From DASQUK01 sp046723645 (lineage in GTDB: Bacteria > Actinomycetota > Acidimicrobiia > Acidimicrobiales > VFJN01), in NCBI GenBank assembly GCA_046723645.1, contig JBKOUY010000146.1, positions 1-40,572 of the forward strand: a DNA stretch of 40,572 nt, given 5' to 3'. The notes under the pieces are model-generated. The model ran no database searches and had not been told where the DNA came from. It saw only the letters and a list, made by a program, of their open reading frames with translations. How positions within the stretch are numbered: the first letter of the stretch is position 1; every line of letters begins with the position of its first letter. The translations under genes and the position numbers were made by a program. Shown one piece after another: positions 8,088-18,000 of the stretch.

Positions 8088-8537
8088 ATGACCCACATCT
8101 GCGTCCGATCCACCATCGACGCCCCCGCCGACGCGGTCTGGGCGCGGCTGGCGGACATTGCCGACCACGTCCGGTGGATGGCCGATGCCGAGGCCATCCG
8201 GTTCACTGGCGAACGCCGCTCCGGCGTCGGGACAACGTTCGAGTGCGACACGCGGATCGGACCGCTGCGCATCACCGACGTCATGGAGGTCACCGAGTGG
8301 CGCGAGGGCCGGTCGCTCGGTGTGCGCCATACCGGGATCGTGTCCGGCGCCGGGCGCTTCGTGCTGGGCGGCGGCGGGCGGGCGTCGACCAGGGTCACCT
8401 GGGATGAGCGCCTGCGGTTCCCGTGGTGGCTGGGCGGGCCCCTCGCCGGCCTGGTCGCCGCCCCGGTGCTCCGGCGGGTGTGGCGCGGCAACCTCCGGCG
8501 GCTGGGCTCGCTGGTGCAGAATCGGGCCGATGGCTGA
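8088..8537 (+). CDS. SRPBCC (START/polyketide cyclase-like) family protein
   Basis: 149 residues. It begins with ICVRSTIDAPADAVWARLADIADHV..WM, the typical first strand and helix of the SRPBCC fold (strand, APA-x-x-VW, helix, W). The fold makes a cavity for hydrophobic ligands; the ligand is not predictable from sequence. The C-terminal third has an amphipathic region (FPWWLGGPLAGLVAAPVL) and ends in a basic helix. The ATG at 8088 follows the amidase stop by 13 bp. The last codons overlap the start of the PPOX gene, which suggests translational coupling. Confidence 0.85.
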   Translation: MTHICVRSTIDAPADAVWARLADIADHVRWMADAEAIRFTGERRSGVGTTFECDTRIGPLRITDVMEVTEWREGRSLGVRHTGIVSGAGRFVLGGGGRASTRVTWDERLRFPWWLGGPLAGLVAAPVLRRVWRGNLRRLGSLVQNRADG

Positions 8538-9030
8538 GGAACCGCGCGCCAGCCGGCCGCACATGCCCGGCTACGGGACCAAGGGACCGGGCCAGGGCAC
8601 CGGGCTCCTGCCCTGGACGTGGGCCACCGAGCGGCTCACCCGCTCGCACGACTACTGGGTGGCGACCACGCGGCCCGACGGCCGGCCCCACGTCACGCCG
8701 GTCTGGGGGGTCTGGTGGGACGACGCCCTGTGGTTCAGCAGCGGGCTCCGGTCCAGCAAGGCCCGCAACCTGGCCGCCGACCCGCGCTGCGCGATCACGA
8801 CCGACAACGCCCAGGAACCCGTCGTGCTGGAGGGCACCGCCGCCCAGGTCCGCGACGGGGAGGCCATCCGCGGCTTCGCCGAGCGGCTCGGCACCAAGTA
8901 CGAGACCGACTACGGCGCCGACTTCTTCGACCCGGACGTCAACGGCACCTACCGCGTGACGCCGACCTGGGCGTTCGGGCTGATGGAGAGCGACTTCGAG
9001 GGCTCGCCCACCCGCTGGGAGTTCGGCTAG
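8530..9030 (+). CDS. PPOX-fold (pyridoxamine 5'-phosphate oxidase family) flavin/F420-dependent oxidoreductase
   Basis: 166-residue split beta-barrel protein. The block ATTRPDGRPHVTPVWGVWW, followed by LWFSSGLRSSKARNL and CAITTDNAQEPVVLEG, matches the F420/FMN-binding PPOX-like proteins abundant in Actinobacteria. The cofactor cannot be settled from sequence; F420 is the likelier choice given the lineage. The start ATG at 8530 overlaps the SRPBCC gene by 8 bp. It converges on the rhomboid gene with only 13 bp between the stops. Confidence 0.88.
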   Translation: MAEEPRASRPHMPGYGTKGPGQGTGLLPWTWATERLTRSHDYWVATTRPDGRPHVTPVWGVWWDDALWFSSGLRSSKARNLAADPRCAITTDNAQEPVVLEGTAAQVRDGEAIRGFAERLGTKYETDYGADFFDPDVNGTYRVTPTWAFGLMESDFEGSPTRWEFG

Positions 9031-9043
9031 CGCGTCCGCGTGC

Positions 9044-9979
9044 TCAGGCGACGACCAGGCAGCCGGCGAAGAGGGCCGCCGCGATCGCGCCACACGCCGC
9101 GACGGGGAGGGCCTGCGGCGTGCTGCGGCCCAGGCGCGGTCCCCACTCCCAGAGGATCCAGCCGCCCACCGACCCGGCGATCAGACCGCCGATGTGCCCG
9201 CCGATGGAGATCCCCGGGATCGCGAACGTGAAGATCAGGTTGACCACGATCAGCGGGCCGATACCGGTGCTGAAGGGGTCGACACCGCGGGACCGCAGGG
9301 CGATGAACGTGGCGCCCATGAGCCCGAAGACCGCGCCGGAGGCCCCGAGCGTCAGCGCGTTCGGGTCGAGGATCAACGTCAGGAACGACCCGCCGAGCAG
9401 CGACATGAGGTAGAGCGTCGCGAACGCCCAGCGCTTGATCGCCGGCTCCAACAGCTTCCCGAGCTGCCACAGCAGGAACATGTTGAACCCGATGTGCAGC
9501 AGGTTGGCGTGCAGGAACCCGGCCGTGATCGGGCGCCACCAGTCGCCCGCCGCCACCGCCGGGCCGTAGAGCGCACCCTCGGCCGTCCAGCGGTGGTCGC
9601 CGAACTGGTTCGTCCCCGAGAGCATGTCGGCGATGAAGACCGACACGTTGGCCGCGACCAGCGCCATCGTGACGACGGGCCGGGTGGCCAGCGACCGCAG
9701 GGGGATCGTGCGCTGCCGGCCCGAACGGGTGCACTCGGGGCAGTGGAACCCGACTGAGGCCTGATTCATGCACGAGGGACAGATGGGCCGGTCGCAGCGC
9801 TGGCAGCGCACGCCGGCGCGGCGGTCGGCGTGTCGATAGCAGGTCTGCACGCTCGAGGACGTGTGCTCCGCTCCTGCCGCCAAAGGCGGCGGGCCGCTCG
9901 GGCTGTCGACGTACTCGCTCCCGCTCCCACGGCCCCTCGGGCCGGGCTCGCTCTGCCGCCCTTCGGGGCGCTCGCTCAT
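9044..9979 (-). CDS. Rhomboid-family intramembrane serine protease with N-terminal zinc-finger-like domain
   Basis: 311 residues. The membrane domain starts near residue 105 and has six or so helices. The catalytic Ser214 is in LGASGAVFG and His262 in GGHIGGLIAG, and HxxxN-like HIGFNMFLLWQLG precedes them. The catalytic dyad is intact, so it should cleave transmembrane substrates. Before it, residues about 48-85 carry a B-box-like cysteine cluster (CYRHADRRAGVRCQRC, CPSC, HCPEC), as in other actinobacterial rhomboids. The first 45 residues are low-complexity and coded by hairpin-rich DNA. The frame stays open upstream; the ATG at 9979 is chosen because it lies 38 bp after the MFS stop. Confidence 0.92.
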   Translation of the reverse strand: MSERPEGRQSEPGPRGRGSGSEYVDSPSGPPPLAAGAEHTSSSVQTCYRHADRRAGVRCQRCDRPICPSCMNQASVGFHCPECTRSGRQRTIPLRSLATRPVVTMALVAANVSVFIADMLSGTNQFGDHRWTAEGALYGPAVAAGDWWRPITAGFLHANLLHIGFNMFLLWQLGKLLEPAIKRWAFATLYLMSLLGGSFLTLILDPNALTLGASGAVFGLMGATFIALRSRGVDPFSTGIGPLIVVNLIFTFAIPGISIGGHIGGLIAGSVGGWILWEWGPRLGRSTPQALPVAACGAIAAALFAGCLVVA

Positions 9980-10017
9980 GTGCTGGAGGCTACCGGCGGG
10001 GGGCCTGATCCGGCCGG

Positions 10018-11253
10018 TCAGGCCGCGGAGGGGTCGGCGGATCCGGCGCCCCTGACGGCCACCTCGGGGACACTCGTGAGGTGGCGGACGCCGATCCGGT
10101 CGCGCAGCAGCCACTGCATGCCGAGTCCGACGCCAGCGATGGCAGCGGCGACCGCGAACCCGCCGCGGTAGCTGCTCAGCGACACCGCCACCCCGATGAG
10201 CGTCGCTCCGAGCCCGCTCGACAGGTCGAAGAACACCGAGAAGGTGCCGACGGCATGGCTTCGCTCGCTCTCGGGCGCCGCCCCCATGACCGCCGTGAAC
10301 AGCGATGGGTACAGGAGCGACATGCCGATGCCCAGGGGGATGGCGGCGAGCCAGATCGCGGGCACCGACGCCCAGACCGCCACCAGGCCCACGCCGACCC
10401 CGACGCCACACAGTGCGATGGTCGAACCGCGCCGCCAGCCCAGGCGGTCGGGCAGGCGGGCGCCCACAATCCTGACGACCAGGACGAGCCCGGCGTACAG
10501 GCCGAACACCGCGCCCACGCTCTCCTGCCCCAGGTCCTCGGCGAACAGCGGGACGAACGACGAGAAGGCGATGAAGGGGATCAGCCCGAGGAACAGGATC
10601 ACGCCCGGCAGCAGGGCATCCCGCTGCAGGAAGTTGCGGTCGGGCGCCACCGCCGTGGTCCGCCCCCGGGGGATCCACAGGCTGATGATCGCTGCACAGA
10701 AGCAACAGGCCGCCAGGGCGATCCACAGCGTGGTGAAGCCGTGGGTGACCAGCGACTCGCCGATCGGCGGGCCGACCGCCAGCCCCCCGTAGAGCGCGAC
10801 CGAGAAGTACGACGCCGCCTCGCCCCGGCGATGGTCGGGCGCGAGGTCCTGGGCCGCGGTCGCCACGCCCACGAACATGGCCGCCTCGCCGGCGCCGGTG
10901 AGGAGTCGGGCGAGCACGAGCATCCACAGCTCGGTGGCGGTGCCGTAGAGCAGGATCGAGATGCCCACCACCGTGGCCCCGGTCACCGCCAGCACGCGCC
11001 GCCCCCGGGTGTCCCCGATGCGTCCCGTCCAGGGACGCAACAGCGCCGCCGTCACCGCCAGCGAGCCGACGCCGACGCCCACCTGAACCCCGCCGCCGCC
11101 CAGCTCGTCCTCGACGAACCGCGGCACCGTGGGGATGAGCGCCCCGAGGGCGACGAAGTACGCGAACGCCGCCAGCATCACCACCGCGAACTGCGGTGTG
11201 AGCAGGCTCTTCTCGTCGTCGTCTAGCGGGGCCGGAGGGACGTCGGCAGGCAC
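10018..11253 (-). CDS. Major facilitator superfamily transporter
   Basis: 411 residues with about twelve hydrophobic helices. The loop 2-3 signature is present as GRIGDTRGRRVL, and the equivalent in the second half reads ARLPDRLGWRRG. The overall pattern is that of drug or small-molecule efflux MFS proteins. No substrate can be assigned. The GTG at 11253 begins a short soluble head (VPADVPPAPLDDDEKS) before the first helix. It lies 45 bp downstream of glgB and 38 bp upstream of the rhomboid gene on the same strand, so the three may form a transcript. Confidence 0.88.
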   Translation of the reverse strand: MPADVPPAPLDDDEKSLLTPQFAVVMLAAFAYFVALGALIPTVPRFVEDELGGGGVQVGVGVGSLAVTAALLRPWTGRIGDTRGRRVLAVTGATVVGISILLYGTATELWMLVLARLLTGAGEAAMFVGVATAAQDLAPDHRRGEAASYFSVALYGGLAVGPPIGESLVTHGFTTLWIALAACCFCAAIISLWIPRGRTTAVAPDRNFLQRDALLPGVILFLGLIPFIAFSSFVPLFAEDLGQESVGAVFGLYAGLVLVVRIVGARLPDRLGWRRGSTIALCGVGVGVGLVAVWASVPAIWLAAIPLGIGMSLLYPSLFTAVMGAAPESERSHAVGTFSVFFDLSSGLGATLIGVAVSLSSYRGGFAVAAAIAGVGLGMQWLLRDRIGVRHLTSVPEVAVRGAGSADPSAA

Positions 11254-11298
11254 AGGAACGTCCAGTTTCCCACCTGCGGTCTCGCGGCCTCCACCCCG

Positions 11299-13470
11299 TT
11301 ATCCGCCGGGGACCAGCCAGCGGACCGCCAGCGGCGGCAGCATCAGCACCGCCGAGTCGGGCTGTCCCTGCCACGCAGTGCCGTCGGTATGGGCCTCCGG
11401 CTGGACCACGCCGCTGCCGCCCCAGCGTTCCTCGTCGGTGTTGAGCGCGTCCACCCACCGGCCCGGGCGTGGCAGGCCGATCCGATAGCCGTGGCGGGGC
11501 ACCGGCGTGAGGTTCGCGACGCAGGCCACCACGCCGCCGTCACCCCCGGTGCCCAGGCGCAGGAAGGCGTAGACCGACGTGTCCCGGTCGTTGGCGTCGA
11601 GCCAGGCGAAGCCCGCGGGCGTGGTGTCGCCCGCCCACAGTGCCGGGTGCGCGGCCTGGACCGCATTGAGCTCACGGAGCAGGTCGCGCACGCCTCGGTG
11701 GAGCGGATCGCCCAGCAGGTACCAGTCGATCTCGCGGTCCTGGCTCCACTCCCGCTCCTGCGCGAACTCTGCGCCCATGAACAGCAGCTGCTTCCCGGGA
11801 TGCGACCACATCCAGGCGTACAGCGCCCGCAGGTTGGCGAAGCGCTGCCAGGGGTCGCCCGGCATCTTGTTCACCAGGGAGCCCTTGAGGTGCACGACCT
11901 CGTCGTGGCTGAGCGGCAGCACGAAGTTCTCGGTCCAGGCGTACGTCAGCCCGAACGTGAGCAGGTCGTGGTGCCACCGCCGGTGCACGGGCTCGTGGCT
12001 GAAGTACTCGAGCGTGTCGTGCATCCAGCCCATGTTCCACTTCTGGCTGAATCCCAGGCCGCCCGCATCCACCGGCCGGGACACGCCGCCCCACGCCGTC
12101 GACTCCTCGGCCACGGTGACCACGCCGGGGAAGTCGCGATGCACCAGCACGTTCATCTCCTGCAGGAACGAGATCGCCTCGAGGTTCTCGCGCCCGCCGT
12201 GGCGGTTGGGCACCCAGTCGCCCTCGCCGCGGGAGTAGTCGAGGTAGAGCATCGAGGCGACCGCGTCGACGCGCAGGCCATCGACGTGCATCTCCTCCAG
12301 CCAGTAGCGGGCGCTGGCGACGAGGAAGTTGCGCACCTCGTTGCGGCCGAAGTTGAACACCAGGGTGCCCCAGTCCGGGTGCTCACCCTGGCGGGGGTCG
12401 GCATGTTCGTACAGCGCGGTGCCGTCGAAGCGCGCCAGCGCCCACTCGTCGCGAGGAAAGTGGGCCGGCACCCAGTCGATGATCACGCCGATTCCCCGGC
12501 GGTGCAGGTGGTCGACCAGGACGCGGAAGCCGTCGGGATCACCGAAGCGGGCGGTCGGCGCGAAGTAGCTCGAGACCTGGTAGCCCCACGATGGGTCGTA
12601 GGGATGCTCGGTCGGCGGCAGCAGCTCGACGTGCGTAAAGCCGAGGTCGGCCACGTGGTCGGCCAACCCCCCGGCGAGCTCGCCATAGCCGTGGTAGCGA
12701 CCGTCGGGGTGCCGGCGCCAGGAGCCCAGGTGCACCTCGTAGACGGCCATCCGCTCGTCCCAGGGACGCGCCGCGGCGCGGCGGGCCATCCACTCGGCGT
12801 CCCCCCACTCGTACGTCGATCTGAAGATCACGCTCGCGGTGTCCGGCGGCGCCTCGCTGGCGGTGGCCAGCGGATCGGCCTTCAGGCGGAGCGATCCGTC
12901 CGCACCCAGGACCTCGTACTTGTACTTGTGCCCGGCGCGCGCCTGGGGCACGAAGATCTCCCACACGCCGGAGACTCCGAGCGTGCGCATCGGATGGACC
13001 CGGCCGTCCCAGCCGTTCCAGTCGCCCACCACCCGCACGGCGCGGGCGGCGGGGGCCCACACCGCGAACGCGGTCCCCTCGACCCCCTGATGCGCGCCGG
13101 GGTGCGCCCCGAGCACCGTCCAGAGGCGTTCGTGACGGCCCTCGCCCACGAGATGCACGTCGATGTCGCCGAGCGTGGGCCACAGGCACCAGGGCTCGAC
13201 GACCGTGAGCTCGCCGCCGTCCTCCCCGCCCCAGCGGTACGTGACCCGATAGCCGGGGCTGGGCGCCGCATCCACCACCGCCTCGAACGCCCCGGCGTCG
13301 TGGATCAAGCGCATCGGCCGGCCCTCGAGCGTGGCTGCGGACGCGCCCGGCCGCCACGCCCTGACCACCACCCGCCCGCCGTCGTCGTGGACGCCGAGGA
13401 ATCGATGCGGGTCACGGCACGTCCCCGCCACCAACGACTCGATCTCGGCGGTTCGGGAAACCGAGGCCAT
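11299..13470 (-). CDS. glgB: 1,4-alpha-glucan branching enzyme
   Basis: GH13 enzyme that forms alpha-1,6 branches in glycogen or the maltosyl-built glucan. At 723 residues it is full length, with the N-terminal CBM48-type domains and a C-terminal beta domain. Catalytic residues are visible: nucleophile Asp402 in GLRVDAVASM, acid Glu455 in VTVAEES and Asp523 in LSHDEVVH, three positions before the E. coli numbering. It supplies the branching step for the GlgE pathway encoded around it. The ATG at 13470 gives the expected start. Upstream DNA has an imperfect CGCGGAA-GTTCCGTG inverted repeat at about 13495-13510. Confidence 0.97.
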   Translation of the reverse strand: MASVSRTAEIESLVAGTCRDPHRFLGVHDDGGRVVVRAWRPGASAATLEGRPMRLIHDAGAFEAVVDAAPSPGYRVTYRWGGEDGGELTVVEPWCLWPTLGDIDVHLVGEGRHERLWTVLGAHPGAHQGVEGTAFAVWAPAARAVRVVGDWNGWDGRVHPMRTLGVSGVWEIFVPQARAGHKYKYEVLGADGSLRLKADPLATASEAPPDTASVIFRSTYEWGDAEWMARRAAARPWDERMAVYEVHLGSWRRHPDGRYHGYGELAGGLADHVADLGFTHVELLPPTEHPYDPSWGYQVSSYFAPTARFGDPDGFRVLVDHLHRRGIGVIIDWVPAHFPRDEWALARFDGTALYEHADPRQGEHPDWGTLVFNFGRNEVRNFLVASARYWLEEMHVDGLRVDAVASMLYLDYSRGEGDWVPNRHGGRENLEAISFLQEMNVLVHRDFPGVVTVAEESTAWGGVSRPVDAGGLGFSQKWNMGWMHDTLEYFSHEPVHRRWHHDLLTFGLTYAWTENFVLPLSHDEVVHLKGSLVNKMPGDPWQRFANLRALYAWMWSHPGKQLLFMGAEFAQEREWSQDREIDWYLLGDPLHRGVRDLLRELNAVQAAHPALWAGDTTPAGFAWLDANDRDTSVYAFLRLGTGGDGGVVACVANLTPVPRHGYRIGLPRPGRWVDALNTDEERWGGSGVVQPEAHTDGTAWQGQPDSAVLMLPPLAVRWLVPGG

Positions 13471-13523
13471 GGGCGATACCGGCTAGTGGGCGCTCGCGGA
13501 AGTTCCGTGGATCGATCGCCGTG

Positions 13524-13622
13524 TCAGATTCGTCGCTGGCGAGGACGCAGCAGGAAGGCGCAGCCAGCGCCTGCGACGACGAGGACGATGTCCAGCGGCG
13601 AATCTGGCCGGCGAGACGCCAC
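13524..13622 (-). CDS. Possible 32-residue single-helix membrane peptide
   Basis: In the 174-bp gap between mak and glgB, a GTG at 13622 opens a frame reading VASRRPDSPLD, then a hydrophobic core IVLVVAGAGCAFLL, then the basic end RPRQRRI. This looks like a membrane helix with a positive-inside tail. No Shine-Dalgarno sequence or -10 box is convincing, and the segment is also the loop and arms of a long inverted repeat. It may be noncoding or a remnant of a C-terminal sorting signal. Confidence 0.2.
   Translation of the reverse strand: MASRRPDSPLDIVLVVAGAGCAFLLRPRQRRI
13525..13606. repeat. Long inverted repeat between mak and glgB
   Basis: The left arm CAGATTCGTCGCTGG (13525-13539) pairs with the right arm CCAGCGGCGAATCTG (13592-13606) at 14 of 15 positions across a 52-nt loop. 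It lies between two glucan-pathway genes on the same strand and could fold in the mRNA leader of glgB. Confidence 0.5.
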
Positions 13623-13644
13623 GATGACTTCCGCGACGGCCCAC

Positions 13645-15000
13645 TTAGGCGACCAGCCCGAGCGTGCGACGGACGGCGGACGCCGGGATGTCCACCAAGT
13701 CGGGCCGGTGCGAAAGCTCGTAGATGATCTCGTAGACCGCCTTGTCGAGCTCGAACGCCCGCAGCAAGGACACGCGGTCGGGGATCGGGGCCGGCAGCAG
13801 CTGGTCGATGCCCTCCACCGATTGGTAGCCCCGCCAGAACTCGTCCCGGGCCCGCGACTCCCACTGGGTCGCCAGCTCCACCAGCTCGGCGTCGACGTCG
13901 CGACCCCGCTCGGCCAGGCCGGTGCGGGCGGCGTAGTGGAAGGATCGGACCATGCCGGCCACGTCGCGCAACGGCGACGACGCTCGCACGCGCTCGGCGA
14001 CGGGCCGCACCGGCTCGCCCTCGAAGTCGAGCACGAACCAGCCGGCGTCGGCCAGGAGCATCTGCGCCAGGTGGAGGTCGCCGTGGATCCGGGTGGCGAT
14101 CCCAGGGTCGGAGACGTCGGCCAGGGCGGCCAGCGCAGCCTCGACCGCGCCGACGTCGACGACCGAGGACATGGGCACCGCTGCCGCGGCCGCAACGTCC
14201 GGCAGCCGTTCGAGCTGGGCCCGGAAGCCGGCGAGCCACTCCGCCGACGACCCCGGCTCGGTGCCGAACACCTCGGCCATTGCCAGGTGCAGGCGCGCCG
14301 TCACGTCGCCGAGGGTCAGCGCCTCGGGGCCGAAGTCGCCGCCCGCCTCGTCGGGTGGCACCCGGGTGTTGAGAAGGTCGCGCAGCGACGTGTGCGCCAG
14401 CTCCCACGCATCCGTCGATCCCAGCAGGTACTGCCGCACGACCGCCAGGTCGGACCCCTCGTAGCGCAGCTCGGCCAGCTGGGGCACGACGTGCGGGAAG
14501 CCCCGCTCGCCGAGGAGCTTGGTGATCTCGACGTCGGGGTTGGGCTCGGAGTGGACCCGCCGGAACAGCTTGAGGATGAGCCGCTCGTCGTAGACCACCG
14601 AGGTGTTCGACTGCTCGACGACGAGCGGCCGGGCGACCTCGGCCGACTCGTCGGGTGCCACCTTCTCCAGCACCAGCAACGCAAGCTCGGGGTCGACGAG
14701 GGCGTCGTAGTAGATCCAGCCGTCGACCTCGCCGAGGGTCACGCGCCCCTTTCCCTGAAGAAACTCGGCGTCGGACGGCACCGGCCGCCCCCCCAGCACG
14801 ATCTGGTAGGTGGCCCGGCCGCCCTCGCCGTCGACGGCATCGGCCAGCAGCCACACCAGCAACGGCTCGCCCTCGCGGGCGTCGAGCACCGTGACCTCGA
14901 CGCGGGCCGGTGGCTCGTTGCCGGCGTACCACCGTTGCCGGGGCAGAAAGCCTCCCAGCAGCGGTGCCAGCGCCTCGCCTAGATCGTCGAGCGTCGGCAC
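13645..15000 (-). CDS. mak: Maltokinase
   Basis: Aminoglycoside-phosphotransferase-fold kinase (Pep2 type) that turns maltose plus ATP into maltose-1-phosphate, the donor for GlgE. The 451 residues match the family length. Visible features are the N-terminal cap starting LPRQRWYAG, the catalytic-loop sequence IHGDLHLAQML with the catalytic Asp, and the metal-binding LDFEGEP. It is a separate gene here rather than fused to TreS. The GTG start at 15000 gives PTLDDLGEAL as the N-terminus. The protease gene and a palindrome separate it from treS; glgB follows downstream. Confidence 0.94.
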   Translation of the reverse strand: MPTLDDLGEALAPLLGGFLPRQRWYAGNEPPARVEVTVLDAREGEPLLVWLLADAVDGEGGRATYQIVLGGRPVPSDAEFLQGKGRVTLGEVDGWIYYDALVDPELALLVLEKVAPDESAEVARPLVVEQSNTSVVYDERLILKLFRRVHSEPNPDVEITKLLGERGFPHVVPQLAELRYEGSDLAVVRQYLLGSTDAWELAHTSLRDLLNTRVPPDEAGGDFGPEALTLGDVTARLHLAMAEVFGTEPGSSAEWLAGFRAQLERLPDVAAAAAVPMSSVVDVGAVEAALAALADVSDPGIATRIHGDLHLAQMLLADAGWFVLDFEGEPVRPVAERVRASSPLRDVAGMVRSFHYAARTGLAERGRDVDAELVELATQWESRARDEFWRGYQSVEGIDQLLPAPIPDRVSLLRAFELDKAVYEIIYELSHRPDLVDIPASAVRRTLGLVA

Positions 15001-15033
15001 ACCACTTGCCTAGCACGCCGGCTCGACACCACG

Positions 15034-15081
15034 AACTTGCGGCGGTTGGGGACCTCATGGCGGCCCCAACCGCCGCACGTT
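15034..15081. repeat. 48-bp palindromic repeat, copy 2
   Basis: The same 48-bp architecture as at 1488: outer arms AACTTGCGGCGGTTGGGG and CCCCAACCGCCGCACGTT, with the CATG centre at 15056-15059. Twenty of 24 positions pair. It lies between the stop of the secreted protease gene and the start of mak. Confidence 0.85.
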
Positions 15082-15093
15082 GCGGGGGGTTGG

Positions 15094-18000
15094 TCAGGTC
15101 CGGCTGATCCTGATCGGGACCGTCAGCGCCGTGGGCGCCGACGGCGGCCCGAGCAGCAGTTCGCCGAAGTAGTCCTGGCCGGCGGTCATCTCGTGGGCGA
15201 AGTCCACCGTGAGCGTCACCGGGGTACCGGCGGGAACCGGGCCGTCGGGCAGCCCGCTGACGGTGAGGTCGTTGCCCTGGATCGGGTCGATCGTCAGCGG
15301 GAACGTGGGCGTCCCGGCCACCCCGAACCCGTGGACCCACACCTGGTAGTTCCCATCGGCCGGAGCGATGAGCTCCACGGATTCGTCCCCGGTCGGCGTG
15401 GTCGACGAGCCCACGACCTCGTCGGGCGTGAAGGCCCCGTCGCCGTTCGCGTCGAACAGCACGAACAGGTCGATGTCGTTGTTGTCGAGCGCCGTCGTCA
15501 CGGTCAGCCGCGAGGCGTGCTCCAGGGTCACGTCCCGCTTGATCGACGCCGTGGTGAAGTCGTTGGGGTCGTCCTGGCGCGCCGTCTCGGTCGTCACGGT
15601 CGGCTGGCCGAGGCCGAACGCCTCGGCCGTGAGCCCGTCGAGGTCGATGCCCGACTCGAAGGTGACGTCGAAGCTCCCGGTGTCGGCGGCGGTCGAGACC
15701 TCCACCGACGACGGGGTCACCGACGCGCTGCCGACTGTGGCGGTGAACGGCGTGTGGACCTCGTCGCCCTGCCACCCGACCTGGTGCAGCGCCACGGCGT
15801 GCAGGCCCTCCTGGGCCCGCGCGGCCACGACGTCGGCGGCCCCGCCCGTGGCGGTGTCGAAGCGCCAGACGCCCGCCCCGGTGTTGGTGTTGGGGCTCGC
15901 CCCGACCGTGTCGATGATGTAGGGCGCACCGAACACCTGGTCGCCGACGATCTGGAAGCTGTTCTGCGACTTCCCCATCAGCAGCGTGTCGATGTCGGTG
16001 AACGGCGCCGTGCCCTCCCACGAGGTCTGCGTGAGGAACAGGGAGCCGGGCGCGGGTTCCTGAGGCACGTCCATGTAGAAGAACCGCCAGTCGCCCGACT
16101 CGGCGCGCCAGGTCCAGTCGTTGGCGCCGAACACCGACCCGTTGTTGTAGAGCAGGTCGGCCTGAGCGTCGGCGACATCGGAGCCGCCGAAGGTCACCGC
16201 ACCGGTGACGGATCCGTCGGCGTCCTGCGACACCGTCGCCGCAACCGCCACCTCCACCGGCACCACCATCGAGTCGTCACCATTGGTCAGCACGATCGCC
16301 CCCGAGTACATGCCGAAGGGCGCGTCGGCCGGCACGTTGATCGACGCGTCGAACGACCCCGACGCGGACGAAGGCGTCGTCACCCAGTCCCAGTCGGTGT
16401 TGCTGTACCAGTCGATCTGCACCTCGAAGTCGGTGACCGCTACCGCTTGGTTCTTGGTGGTGTGCTGCAGCCCCAGGAACAGGCCGGCCGCCGTGCGCTG
16501 GGCCGGGTCGCGCACGAACGACATCAGCGTGTTGGCGCCGGGCCGGTGGTACATGAACCGGACGTACTCGCCCTTCTCCATCTCCGAGCGCTTGAAGTCG
16601 AGGTCGAAGTTGCCGTCGACGTTGGAGATGGTCTTCAGGTCGCGGTGGTCGACGACGCCGTCGCGGTCGCGATCGGTCCACAGCCTGCCGTTGCCGTTGA
16701 TGTCGGTCCAGTTGTAGGTGAGCAGCCGCCAGTCCTGGTCCTCGTCGTAGTCGACGTTCCCGTCGAACTGCTCGCGCGGGTAGTTCACCCGCACCACCAT
16801 CAGGTCGGCATCGGAGTGCGCCTCCACCCGGTCGGTCAAGTCCATCAGGTAGTCGGGCGCGTTGAAGTTGAAGTTGGACTCGTTGGATACCGGCGAGCTC
16901 GAGAACGAGAAGCTCTCGCTGTCGGTGCGCACCATCTGCCGGTCCGACACCTGCCACGTGCCGGGACCGTCGAGCGTGAACGTCTGGGTGTCCGAGCCGC
17001 CCGGGGCGATGACGTTCGCGAACACCGGGAACTCCTCGCCGCGATAGTCGCCCACCCGCCACTCGTTGGGCGAGACGCGGGCCCCGCCGCTGCCCGAGGC
17101 GATGGCGGTGGCCTTCCCGGCGTCGACCGAACCGGCGCCCTGGATCATGGAGTCGTAGCCCAGGTCCTGGGCCGACGACTTGAGGATGTCCTTCGCGGCG
17201 CCGTAGAAGCCGGGGTCGATCGAACCGCCCGCCTTGCGCCGCGCCTCGTAGACGAGCGCGGTGGCACTGGCGGCCACCGGCGCCGAGCGGCTGGTGCCGC
17301 CCCAGGTAACCCAGGCGTTCCGCCCGTCGAGCACCGTGTTGAGCGTTATATCGCCCGACGAGAAGGCGCCGTCGGCGGTCACGTCCACGCCCGGAGTGCC
17401 GTTGGCCCCGGGACCGCGGTTCGACCACACCATGACGTCGTTGTCGGTGACCTGGCTGATCCGGTCGATCGAGTCCCAGCCGGTGCCGCCGAACTGGGTG
17501 GAGGCGCCGACGGCGATGCCGGCCGACGGGCTGGGTGGGGCGACGGTACCGAAGCCGGGTGCGCCGTTGCCGGTGGAGAACAGCGGCGTCGTGCGCTGGT
17601 TGGCGTGGATGACGTCGGCCTCCTGGCTGGCGGCGTCCCAGCCGTCGTTGTCGACGTCGGACGAGCCGTACGAGTTCGACGTCACGTCGATGCCGCGCCG
17701 GGTCGACAGGAAGTAGCCGAGCTGGGTGGAGAAGGCGAAGGAGAAGTAGATGTCACCGAATGGCGCCAGCCGGGCATCGGGGGCGCCGCCGATGACCGCG
17801 CCGGGGTAGGTGTGGCTGGCGGTCGGCAGGTCGCTGAACTTCGGCGCCAGGCCGTTGACGACGCCCTGGGCCACCACGTTGGACGCGGTCTGGGTGCCAT
17901 GGCCCCCGATCGCCGGGTCGAAGTCGCCGCTCCACGCCAGCAGCTCGCCAGGGCCGAACGAGGTGTCCAGCTCGCCGAAGGCGTCGAGGCCGCCGGGGAT

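Noticed and set aside
9044..11458. Apparent 804-codon protein ending in rhomboid
   Set aside because: The first 490 codons are a shifted frame of the MFS and glgB genes; the rhomboid gene begins at 9979.
11389..14982. Very long plus-strand open frame of about 1197 codons opposite glgB and mak
   Set aside because: It runs antisense through two genes with clear catalytic motifs; its translation is His/Arg/Val-rich without any recognisable domain. Long antisense frames are common at this GC content.
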